Origin: Elmis aenea
Lineage: Eukaryota > Arthropoda > Insecta > Coleoptera > Elmidae
Direction of reading: 5' to 3'
Assembly: GCA_947652605.1 (NCBI GenBank)
Contig: OX393576.1
Span: forward strand, 50,072,966-50,136,965
Length of the DNA stretch: 64,000 bases
Below are positions 12,408-22,830 of this stretch, one piece after another. Position numbers and translations under genes: made by a program. How positions within the stretch are numbered: position 1 is the first letter of the stretch; the number at the start of each line of letters is the position of its first letter. The notes beneath the pieces are model-generated. The model was not told the DNA's origin. It saw nothing but the letters and a program-made list of their open reading frames with translations, and did not search any database.

Positions 12408-12777
12408 CCGGTTAACCGTTATTTTTTGTCAGAAAAAGTGATTTTTAACCGAAACCGAAACCGTTATTTTTAAAGGCAAAAAGAACGGTAACCTTTAACC
12501 GAAATAATAAAAAACCGGTTTTTTTAACATCTTTTTTTAATAAAAATCACGATGAAAAATACAAAATGCGATTAGTTTACCAAAAGTCATTACTGAACTC
12601 TTGATTGTACATTTATTATAAAATTATAAATAAATAATATCTTTTCATACTTTGCATTCCTGATCTAAATAATTTTAAAAACCGGTTAATTTAACACTAA
12701 ACCGGTTTTTTACGAATAAATAAAGTTCTCGATTTCGGTTAACCGTTAACCAAAATTTTTTTCGGTTTCGAGCCCTG
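12408..12777. mobile_element. hAT-like MITE rich in AACCGGTTAACC
   Basis: The right end, read inverted, is CAGGGCTCGAAACCGAAA, a typical hAT-type start. AACCGGTTAACCG motifs occur near both ends. The left terminus seems to have lost its outer bases. ATTAAAA occurs at both boundaries and may be what remains of an 8-bp target duplication, but it is low-complexity. Confidence 0.6.
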
Positions 12778-14518
12778 ATTAAAAAAATAAAGTTTAAATC
12801 TTTTATGTGTGATAATTGACATATATTCGGTAGGTACTACCTTTCTTGAAATCTCAAATCGGATATCAATTTAAAAATGTGTACCACAATTTACTGACAA
12901 CTATAGAAGTGCGATTTATAGTTACATTTGAAATCAATCACTCTAATCACGAAAACAAACTTCAATCTGCTAAAATCAGAGCTTCCATAAAGCACAAGTC
13001 ATTTATGCCTTTGCTATCGTACGATGCTCCCATCAAATTTGTGAATTGAAACGCTTCGTTTATAGGTTATTTGATCTACTATAATAATAAGGGCGATATC
13101 TGATACGGCAAAGTATATTTTTGTAATAAACTTTTATTGATTCGGGTTATAGTTTACACTTTATGATGCTTTAAAAACGTAACTGTCTTACGATTTACAA
13201 TTTTTTATGACTTAATATTCTAAACACATTGCATAAAGCTTTAAAATAGAAATTAAAAAAATTATTTCATGTTTATTGGAGCAACAGTATTGTTAGCTAA
13301 AATCTTAGTAAATTTTAGTAAGTTTTAATATTAAAAATAATTATTTTAGAATCAGAAATTAGGCAAGCACTTTTAAAGTAATAATAATCTCCAAAATATT
13401 AAAACGAAAAGCTTGTCTTTGGATATATTTTAATTAACAAGTACCTTATTAAAATGTAATGAATTTTTTTTTTATCCGTCAGTATTTAAATGTACTTTAA
13501 CTTTGTTTTTCTACAGTTAGTAGCACTTTCAAACTCATGTTGAAGTACACAACTCTTCAATTAAGAAGTCCCAAAAAGTTTCATCGTACCTTGTACGTAG
13601 AACTAGCTACTGATCAGCTTCAGACATCCTTGAAAATTTAAATTAATCTGAGATTCTATGTTTTATTGCTTGATTCTGAAACATCGGGTTAAATTGACTT
13701 TCTTTTAATGAGTAACGGACAATTGCAGACTTTCATAAATAAGATCTTGTACTTAATACAGTTTATACAAACGATATTAGTTTATGGAGAAAATAACTTA
13801 ATTTTTTGCCAAATAATTACAATGAGTCGTTATGATAACAATTATTGGTTGAAGTATTAAATGTCAACCCTTTATATTTATATTATGAGTTGCAACGCTT
13901 TTTTGAACACACAATATAATTTAGTTACATAGGTACGTGTCCTGCCAGATTATTAATAAAAACCATGTGCCCATTTTTATTTTCTTCGTTTTTGATGTCT
14001 ACCTCATCATTTATTGGAATTTTGCCACCCTGAAATATGAAAATACAATTTAATTATAGCAGTCTACATCATCAGGTAAAACTGATAAAACTCTCATTTC
14101 GACTATTAAATCATGTTTTCATTTAACATGCCAATTACAGATATAACATTTCTGGAGTTTTAGCTTCCATCAGGTTATAGAATGTTTATGCTATTAGTTG
14201 ACGAACTTTATAATTAGATAGAATGGTAAACCATTATTTTATTTGTCATTAATTATTTTTATAATAACATAAAATTACATTATCTTTATATTTATCATAA
14301 AATCATAAAAAAAAAAACAATACGGTGTGTATAAAAACAGTTATCGACCGCATCTAAGTAAGCATACAGGTAAATTTAAATTTAGCTTTAACATGAAAAT
14401 AGCATTATATTGACTTTTAAAACAAATTTTGCAGATAATTCCAGAACCTACAATATTTCATTCGTGCCCGAAAATTATCACGAAAATCGCAATAACTCGA
14501 GATATATTAGTTTTATCC
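12778..14518. other. AT-rich unassigned DNA
   Basis: No gene was found. The last part, about 14440-14518, contains CGAAAATCGCAATAACTCGA, which resembles a segment of Rep-C near 23425, so a small Rep-C-like fragment may flank the next element. Confidence 0.45.
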
Positions 14519-15383
14519 GGAACATTCTTCACCCACAATTCTTCGCCTACACAATTCTTCGCCGCCACAATTCTTCGTCGCCACAATTCTTCGCCGCCAC
14601 AATTTTTTGCCGCATTCAAGCATATCACAAATTTTGTTTGTAAATGTGATTGTTTTTATTTATAACGTAATTTTTGCAGATTATTTTACATAGGCTAGTG
14701 AAAGTTGTCAGGACGATGAAATAAATCTATAGAAGAATATTACTACTTAATTTTCATCTGATAATATTTCTGTTGTTGAACCATATTTGTATGTAGACGT
14801 ATAACAAAAATGTTATAGCAAATTGGTTATCACAAATTGAAACTATTCTAGGAAAATAAAATTAACCCTACACCCTGTCATTAACAAACGTATTTCTGCT
14901 CATTTTGGTACAAACATAGGTATTGGTATAGCTATTATGAGACGGAAATTAAGTAAATATATTCATCGTCCCGACAGCCTTCACTAGCCTATCACAAAAA
15001 AAAAACAAAGAAAAAGAGAATCAATCGCTGATTATTTGTTTTACTTTAATATCACCAAAATGTTTGTTAATTTAATTTTTATTCATACTATAATAACAAA
15101 CAAGATTAAAAATCACAACATACGCTATTTAATTTGCAATTTTTAAACATAATATTAATAAAAGAAGTATTAATTTACAAGAAACAACTTTAGGCTAATG
15201 TAAAATAATCTGTAAAAATTACATTGTAAATAAAAACAATCACATTTACAAATAAAGTTTGTGATATGCTTGTATGCGGCGAAAATTTTGCAAGCGAAGA
15301 AATGTGGCGGCGAAGAATTGTGTAAGCGAAGAATTGTAGGCGAAGAATTGTGGAGGCGAAGAATTGTGGGCGAAGAATGTTCC
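14519..15383. mobile_element. Foldback-like element with tandem-repeat arms
   Basis: The ends GGAACATTCTTC and GAAGAATGTTCC are perfect inverted repeats. Just inside the left end are about five copies of a 15-16 base unit close to ACAATTCTTCGCCGCC (14534-14620); the right side has the complementary units (15276-15380). Farther in, the arms pair again, with TAGGCTAGTGAA...GACGATGAA on the left and TTCATCGTC...TTCACTAGCCTA on the right. Known biology: tandem direct repeats within long inverted arms are the hallmark of FB-type foldback transposons. No transposase and no clear target duplication are visible. The right arm appears to hold an extra insertion at about 14990-15195. Confidence 0.75.
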
Positions 15384-15484
15384 TAGACCCGTTTCAGACA
15401 TAACTGACCTTTATTAGTTTTAAAAGATAATTAAATTAACGATAAAAAAATGTAAAAATATATAGGGGGTTTTATTTTTTTTAA

Positions 15485-16995
15485 ATCTACTTTTTAATAG
15501 AACATATAATTCTCTACAAAATTTGTTTAATTTTTTTTTTCTACAGGCAATGGTTTGAGAGTTATAAAGCAGTTTGTACAAAAAAATGTAAAAAATTTAC
15601 AAAATTTAATTGTTTCTTAGACTTTGCAACCGCTTTATCTTTAAAACGAAAGGTTGTACAAAAAAACCGACGGCCCATTACGGATAGCAAATTTTATGGG
15701 CTACAACTTTGGTCTAGTGAAATTTTTTGAAAATCAAAATGATTTTCCTGAAAAGCTGAAAATAAGGAATAGAGTGCAAAAACAAAATTTCCTACAAATA
15801 TTGTTTTGTATTTAAAAATGCTTTTAAAGAGAGTGCGATTAAGTGATTGAAAATGATGGAGGTTATTTTGAACACTTATTGAAGTAATTTTGTGTTACAT
15901 GTTAATTTTATTGCGTCCAGATGCATTTGCATTGTTTTGCATTTTATCGTTTTTTTTTCTCACCTTTTTCACTATTATAAACATTTCTATGATACATTTA
16001 GTTTTATTGAACAACATATTTACCGAAGTTGTAGTCCGTTAAATGCCTTATCCGCAATAGGCATCCGTTTTGCTCGACGTTTCGTTAAAGAGATGCGGCG
16101 TTTTTAAAAATTTACATAACTTATTTAAATGCAATTTTACAATTTTTTGTTAAATTTGTTCGTTAGCTCCTTAAAAAAAAAAGATATCTAAGGGGTGGTT
16201 TTCTGAAGAATTTCAAACTTCATAAAAAGCTTTGAAACTGATGAGATACATAATTTTATGAATGTTGCCGATGCTGTGGCATTTTTAAATACTCCTACAA
16301 AATATCATAATTACCGGGAGTTTTTGTTTTTCGAAAACGATAAAATGCAAAACAATGCAAATCCATCTGGACGCAATAAAATTAACATGTAACCACAAAA
16401 TTACTTCAATAAGTGTTCAAAATGACCTCCATCATTCAATTACGTAATCGCACTCTCTTTAAAAGCATTTTAAATACAAAACAATATTTGTAGGAAATTT
16501 TGTTTTTGCACTCTATTCCTTATTTTCAGCTTTTCCGGAAAATCGGTCTGATTTTCAAAACATTTCACTAGACCAAAAAAGTAGACCATAAAATTTGCTA
16601 TCCAGAATGTGCCGTCGGTTTTTTTTTACAACCTTTCGTTTTAAAGATACAGCGGTTGCAAAGTCTAAGAAACAATTAAATTTTGTAAATTTTTTACATT
16701 TTTTTGTACCAACTGCTTTATAACTCTCAAACCATTGCCTGTAGACTAAAAATAAATAAAACTAATTTTGTAGAGAATTTTATGTTCTATTAAAAAGCCT
16801 CAAGGTATTTTATGATAAAATTGATATTTTCGGCTACAGAGTCTTATAAATGCAGAAGTGTAAAAAAATCAAGTAAGTGTTGATATCAGCTTAGCATTTG
16901 ATTTTAGGAAAAAATTTTACTTGAAATTTTTTCTTAGAAAAAGGTCCTCTATCACCACTTAAAATATTCACGGTGATAACGGGGACACCCTGTAT
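15485..16995. mobile_element. Large foldback element Rep-B
   Basis: A left arm of about 410 bases (15542-15950) is the near-complement of the right arm (16335-16745); shared blocks include CTACAGGCAATGGTTTGAGA, TGCAACCGC, GCGTCCAGATG and ATAAAATGCAAAACAATGCA. The right terminus ends GGGGACACCCTG followed by TA. The left end is truncated, as the outer ~190 bases present on the right are missing. The open frame at 15892-16107 lies in the hairpin and is not a gene. Confidence 0.8.
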
Positions 16996-17021
16996 ATACC
17001 GAATATAAAAATAGTGAAAAA

Positions 17022-17113
17022 AGACGGGTGACCTAAAAAAAAAAAAAGCTTCTCGACCTCAAAATATCGATATATTGGAATATCGATATTTATCGATATA
17101 TCGCCCACCCCTA
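17022..17113 (-). mobile_element. Truncated TATCGATA-type hAT MITE
   Basis: Read on the minus strand, it begins TAGGGGTGGGCGATATATCG and continues into TATCGATA motifs and a GAAGCTTTTTTT tract, the same order as in the complete copy at 18481-18682. It stops near 17022, next to the right end of Rep-B. Confidence 0.7.
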
Positions 17114-18344
17114 ATTGACACTGCTAAATTAGCATTGTTGCATTTACTTGCTGGCGACGAATATCGCCGAATCTTGCCCAACCGAATACCTATGGGAAAA
17201 GTAGCACTGCCTAGACTGGCAGTTCCACTGTTTTGCAATGTAGCTATATAACATTTAATCACGATGTCCAAACGCAATTTATGTCTTTAACATGTTATAT
17301 TGTATTTACATAATGCTTGTAAATATTGTTCTTAACTAAACACAACTTACAAAGAACACAGCACACTAAATTTAACGAAACAATTAAAAACAAACCTTTT
17401 TGTTTTTAAATTTAATATAAATGTATGCCAACGTTTTTATCTGCGTATAAACACCTCAACCATGAAAAATCATAACAGAACAAAATTTTATCCCGAATAA
17501 AATGGTTTTATACGTCTGGTCTTTAAGCCTGCCATACTTTTAGTAACTTCTATAATAACCATATTAACTTTGTATATTAGAGTAAATTTTTATTATGACC
17601 TAACACCGTCGAAGATCAAATTTTAATTTAAATTATAAACCTTACAGTAAATCTGCTTTTAATTTTGCCGTATTCTATTCCACAACTAACGTCTGCACAC
17701 GAAATTCAACAAACTACAGCCACAGCTATAACCGTTTTACATAAATTAGTTGAAGTATATTATAATGTATACAAACAGACAACCTGAAACATAGGTGGCA
17801 AAAGCTAATCCGCAATAATAGTCCAAAGTTTGCTTTAACGACTAAAGCTGTAAGCTAACTAAAATTGAATACGCAAATATTGAATACCTTGTTAATCGAG
17901 GCAAAAAGTTTCATTGCATTGCTCTGCGTAAATAACAATCATTAAAACAATCTATTTCTATTTTATTCAAATTCATCCATAAAAAATTGTTTTGAGAAAG
18001 CACTGGGCAAATTTTGTGAAACTTGTACAAAAATATTTTATGAAAAGAAAACAACATCCTGCAGTACAAACTCAATTTAATTTAGTATTTTATAGCCCTA
18101 TGTCGGAAATTCCTCAAGTTTAATCGTATCAGTACTAAGACGACAGTTCCAATTCTTTTTGTTCTTACCAAAGGGTAAGTTATTTATTATTATACATTTC
18201 TTAAAGCATCGCACCGTATGTAACTAAATTTGTAGTCTTGTTTATGAAACAGATTGTACTGTGGTTCAAAATACATAATTTGTTAATTATCGTACTTTTT
18301 ATTTTTTTAGAAGCAATTTTACTCATAATATAAACAATGTATTA
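17114..18344. other. Unassigned DNA
   Basis: No gene or transposon ends were recognised. 17115-17280 is slightly GC-richer and reads as unique sequence. Confidence 0.45.
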
Positions 18345-18815
18345 ATAATAACCGTACAAACTGTATGCTTAGTTAGAGGGTCCCCACGCACGGTAAGCAA
18401 AAACTACAGTTTTCTAGAAATAATCAAAGTTGTCTGTCGTCAAAATTTACATTTAATAGCGTACGTACAATTGTGCTTACTAGGGGTTGGCGATATATCG
18501 ATATTTCGTGGTATGGACAACAAAAATAAGGGCAAGAAGCTTTTTTTTAGCTCCCCGTCCCCTTTATATCGACATTTCGATGTATCGGTATATCGACATT
18601 TCGATGTATCGGTATATCGACATTTCGATATACCTACATATATCGATATTCCATATCAAAATTTCAATATCGTCCACCTCTAGTGCCGACTATTAAAGTC
18701 GATCAAATTATGCAATGGTAGAAAAAGTACGGTACAAAACTCGAGTTTTAAAGCAATTATGCACTCGTGGAAATGCACATTAGCGCGGCTCCGTGCTTCT
18801 TACAAATCTTGAAAT
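18345..18815 (+). repeat. Dispersed repeat Rep-D, copy split by a hAT MITE
   Basis: The flanks on both sides of 18481-18682 match 51258-51545: AGAGGGTCC-CACGCACG, TTTTCTAGAAAT, AGCGTAC-TACAA, GTACAAAACTCGAG, CTCGTGGAAATG and CTTCTTACAA. A further copy lies inverted at 57562-57789. No coding capacity. Confidence 0.75.
18481..18682 (+). mobile_element. hAT MITE with TATCGATA minisatellite
   Basis: It starts TAGGGGTTGGCGATATATCG and ends, inverted, TAGAGGTGGACGATATTG. The flanking 8-mers GTGCTTAC and GTGCCGAC agree at 6 of 8 positions, as an aged hAT target duplication would. Internally there are three tandem ~24-base units built on TATCGACATTTCGATGTATC (18574-18645). The open frames across this minisatellite are artefacts of the repeat. 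Confidence 0.8.
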
Positions 18816-19016
18816 GTAATTGAAAATAACTATTACTTACTTAGATTCCGCTGTAGCAGCAACGATCATGGTTTAAACTCAAAAACTTGTGCATTTGATG
18901 AAGTAAAAGTATTGACTTTAAAAAAAAAAACAATAAGCAGTGAATGCAAGTTTTTAATCACAAGAATATTCAGTGTGTACAAATAGTAACGTAACGCGTC
19001 ACTTTCTCGTCTTGTG

Positions 19017-19315
19017 TTAATTTTACAAAAAAAGAGTTTTGAATAAAAGTTGTTTGTGTCTACTACATAACCTAAAATTATTTTAAACTATACACAGTGT
19101 TTTGCTTTTGCACAACGATACGTAACTTTACTTATTTAAATCGAACACTCCGTATATGTTATAATTTTTAAATATAAAATAGAATTTTACTCGTATTTCA
19201 AAAATGTAAAGGTTTTTTTGTACTTAAAATTAATCGTTTTTGAGTTACTCAAGTTTAGGTTATGTAGTAATTGACAAAAACCAACTTTTATTGAACCTCT
19301 TTTTCGTAAAATTAT
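19017..19315. mobile_element. Foldback MITE
   Basis: TAATTTTAC...GAGTTTTGAATAAAAGTTG on the left mirrors CAACTTTTATTGAACCTC...GTAAAATTA on the right. CTACATAACCTAAA also appears in both orientations. No target duplication could be fixed. Confidence 0.65.
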
Positions 19316-19319
19316 TACA

Positions 19320-20190
19320 TCTCGGTATATTGACATAGTGATCCAAAAACAACCAACAAGGCAGATTTTATTTAACCCGTAAAGTATTTTCTACCGATAA
19401 AAAATATTTAGAAAGGCAATGCTTCGTTTTATTCGCTAAATGTTCTCAATGAATTATTCAAGCAATATTAAAATTATTGCCGCTTATATGCAACGACATT
19501 AAATTCTCTACTCTGTACTTACAATCGAAATATTTTAACGCACCCTTAAGTAATAAAGAAGACCATTTGCAACATAAAACATTGTTTGAAATTTAATGCT
19601 TTCCCTTCCATAATATACACCGCTTTTATTAGATGCCGAGATTTCTTCCTTCGTACGACTAGCAAATGAATTATAGCAAGCCAAGGAAGTAATATCAGAA
19701 TAAGAACGAGGACCCCTGGAACTAATCGCCGTGAATCATCGAATGAATACTGTAGCGCACATTATCGTTCATGTTATTGTCAAATTCGCTTATTGTCATG
19801 CGAAGATTAATTTTGCATTCAGCTAGATGCCCGTATTCTGTGAAGGTATAATAGCCTCGGAGAGAAAATAATTCGTGCTTTGTAAAACGCAGATATTAAA
19901 TATTTTGTAATTAGTTTTTGATACAAAATCTTTTAAAGGCGTTTTCGAAAACTGTTAGCGAACTGATCGTGAACGCAATGTGTTGCCAAGACAACGGATA
20001 CCATTCTCCCTCTAATAATCAACAAAATTATTTTGATGAAAAACTAATTCCTTCGTTTTAGACGTATATCAATATTTGTCAGGATAAATTCCTTGAGTAA
20101 ATTGTTTCCAGCATTCATCGAAAAAACAAATATAATCCGTTTAATGGCATTTGGATTGTAACGTTCATGTTGATATATCATTTTAACGAT
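19320..20190. other. Unassigned DNA, GC-richer at about 19670-19890
   Basis: No gene or transposon structure was found. The 19670-19890 part has higher GC than the surroundings and no repeat match in the window. Confidence 0.35.
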
Positions 20191-21354
20191 CAAAATACAG
20201 GGTTGCGCAAAAGTATGGAAACAGACAAATATCTAGAATACTATTGCAGATATAACAATAAATAATTGTATCTGAGCGTTTTGGTATTTTTCGGATTCGA
20301 TAAAAATATTAAGGTTGCATTGCGACTTCCGGTTCAACCGGAAACGGAACTTTGAAATTTTAAATAGAATACCTTCTATATTTTTACATTTTTGGATTCT
20401 TCTTAAAATTTATTTTAAAATATTCTAAAGCTTATATGGGTCTAACTAAAGTCAACCGTTTTCGTAAAATTTACATTTTTATGAAAATTTCAAGCTATAC
20501 AGCACATTAATTTTTTTTAACATTTAAGTTATTTAAAAAGGCAATAGAAAATTCATTTTAAAATTAGCTTAACAATTGATTAAATTACTATTTGCGCTAA
20601 CTACATTTTTAAAATATTATACAGGGGGTATACGGTTAGGGTTGAAACCGAAATTCATGCTGTAGAGACACAAAAAATTAGTTTATAGGATTTAGTAATT
20701 GTCCCATCACACTGGTCCAATGAATAAATGCATACATTTAAGAAAGCTCAGTTTAAAAGTAAAAATGGTAAAATCACATCTACATCATTAAAAGTGTCGA
20801 AAATAAGTGAGGAAAAGATAATAGGGTAAAACCCCCAAACGTTGGCACTTCACCAATGATTGGCACTTCCTTTATATTTTCCTCTATATATAAAAAAGTA
20901 AGTTAATTCAGCTGTTAGGAATATTTTTTATGAAATCTGACAACATCGAAGTGCATCCTCGAACCATTACGCATGCCGTTGTTTCAAAGATGGCTGAATT
21001 ATGCGGTTAAATGTGTGACGTCTTCTTCATAAAAGTAAGTTTTTATCAATTTTCATAGTAGTAGGCTATAGAAACAAGTTGGGTTACTGGCTAGTTTTGT
21101 AGTAGTATTATTTGCAAGTTTTTAGTAATAGTATTTTATGATTTTCTGTTGATAATTCTTGTACAAAACATAAGATTGGTTAACTTTTAAATAAAAAAAC
21201 AGAGGTGCCAACATTTGGTATAGCAATATAGGCTCCCGCTAAATATTGGCACCCAGTGCCAACATTTGGGTAAGATAATTTTTGAATTTCGCCAAACATT
21301 GGCACATCTATCAAAGTTAGGAATAGGCTCCAGGGTGATGTGTTTTTTTTCCAA

Positions 21355-22058
21355 ATGCCCAAGATTAAGAAAGATAAAAAATATGTGAAGAAATATTCTG
21401 AACAGATTCTTCAAAGTGCTCTGAATGAAGTCAAGTCTGGCATACCTAAGAAAACAGTTTCAAAAAAATACGGAATACCAAGGTCAACTCTCCAGTTTAG
21501 GTTGGGGCCAAAGTTCACAAAACCCGAATTCGGAAGGCATACTTGTCTCACGAAAGAAGAGAAAAATACACTTGTTGAGTATATCCTGGAAAGTCATAAG
21601 AAAGGCTTTCCACGAAGAAAAATCGACATTCAGTGTTCAGTCAAGGCTTTCTTAGATGCAAACCAAAGGCCAAACCCATTTAACAACAACATACTAGGAA
21701 ATCATTGGAATAACATAACTAAAAACGGATATAGCAGAATATCTCTTGCACCCTAAAACACCCGAAAGAAAAGGAACATACCAGTCTAAAAGATCTTCTT
21801 ATGTCGTCACCTCTAAATAAAAAAGAAATGGAAGTAAAAGAAAAGGCCAAAGAAAGAAGAGAACAGACAAAAGAAATTGATCAAAGAAGACGCTAAGAAA
21901 AACATAATTTCAGCGAAAAAAAAACTCAACTACAACGAAGAAAAACCCAACTCTAGTCATGAAAAACCAAAAGAACAGAAACACTTTTGCAGATAAAAAT
22001 GTTAAAATTGGAACTGATGCTAAAGAGAGTCCTGAAAGTCAATCTCTGAAGATTGCAC
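21355..22058 (+). pseudogene. pogo-like transposase, N-terminal part plus linker
   Basis: The best start is the second methionine (MPKIKKDKKYV, at 21355). Residues from about 15 to 55 form a Psq-type helix-turn-helix with SALNEVKSGIPKKTVSKKYG and IPRSTLQFR. It is followed by the usual TKEEKNTLVEYILESHKKGF region of CENP-B/Jerky-like transposases. The frame runs open to 21756; after a frame change HPKTPERKGTYQSKRSSYV resembles the segment that normally lies after the catalytic domain. That means an internal deletion of roughly 300 residues has removed the DDE core. A lysine-rich linker follows. Known function of the family is binding to element ends and cut-and-paste transposition; this copy can at most bind DNA. 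I infer that it is dead as a transposase. Confidence 0.8.
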
Positions 22059-22062
22059 TTAA

Positions 22063-22457
22063 CCCTTTCAATACGGTATTTGAAGAATAAGGTTTTCAAA
22101 TATTTTCGGTAATATTTTGGCTTAATAAAGTATAAAAAGAAGCTTTATTGGAAAAACATTTTTTTTTCAAACAGATTCTTTTGGACAAGGTGGTACATAT
22201 ATGTACCACTAGGGTTATATGTGGTTATAGTGTGGTATATATAAGTACCACCAGTGTCTAACAAAACCAAATTCTCTTGTTGTGTTGTGTAAAATACTTC
22301 AGGGGCACTTGCAGCGTAAACTGTACAATTTGACACTAGGTAGACCTATAAAACTGACTGGTACATATCAGAACCATTCACCATGATAAATTACAGTTCT
22401 AGTATTTTACAAACTTTCGGTGGTACATATACATATATACCAGCAGTATGGAAAGGG
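22063..22457. mobile_element. piggyBac-like MITE, TTAA target site
   Basis: TTAA occurs at 22059-22062 and 22458-22461. Just inside are CCCTTTCAATACGG and, inverted, CCCTTTCCATACTG. Starting with CCC and duplicating TTAA are established traits of piggyBac-type elements. The interior carries repeats of GTGGTACATATA, including the palindrome GGTACATATATGTACC at 22192-22207. It splits the C-terminal part of the pogo-like gene. The minus-strand open frame at 22145-22336 is not a convincing gene. Confidence 0.85.
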
Positions 22458-22461
22458 TTAA

Positions 22462-22830
22462 AAGTTCTAAAATTTTCAACAAGATAAATCGCGAAGTAAA
22501 TCCAGGAGATTCATGTAGACGCGAATCTGAATCTGAGAAGAAAGAAAAAGAGCGTCACATAAGAAATCTATTTGAGGATAGTGATTCAGATGAGGACTCA
22601 GATATTCCCTTGACAAGTAGCGTGCATTATTCACCACCAAAAAACAATATTGTCATCCGTAGAGGCGTTTGTTTCATTTGTACCCAGAATATCTACTTGA
22701 CAAATGTGGGGATCGGATGTCAAAAATGTCGTAGAACCTATCATGTTCAATGCCTAAAGTAACGCCAAAACTTCAAGGAAAACTTTATATGTCAAACATG
22801 CGCATCACGTGGCTCATTATTGGGCCTTTA
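22462..22830 (+). pseudogene. pogo-like transposase, C-terminal PHD-like finger
   Basis: After the TTAA MITE, the frame encodes an acidic, serine-rich stretch (NLFEDSDSDEDSD) and then a cysteine/histidine cluster CFICTQN...GIGCQKCRRTYHVQCL. This pattern fits a PHD-type finger, which many insect pogo/Jerky-like transposases carry at the C-terminus. A TAA stop (22760) falls inside the finger; beyond it the same frame continues with NFKENFICQTC, the last CxxC pair. The finger is therefore interrupted by one nonsense codon. The ATG at 22448 belongs to the MITE end, so it is not the natural start of this protein part. Confidence 0.75.

Noticed and set aside
14410..14665. Protein with repeated HNSSP/QFFAATI units
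   Set aside because: Translation of the tandem TTCTTCGCCGCCACAA array of the foldback element.
15892..16107. 71-codon open frame with a hydrophobic, membrane-like N-terminus
   Set aside because: It lies in a hairpin arm of Rep-B; the other arm carries the same DNA inverted.
18471..18696. Protein with repeated YRHFDVSV / YIDISMYR units
   Set aside because: Produced by reading the TATCGATA minisatellite in two frames.
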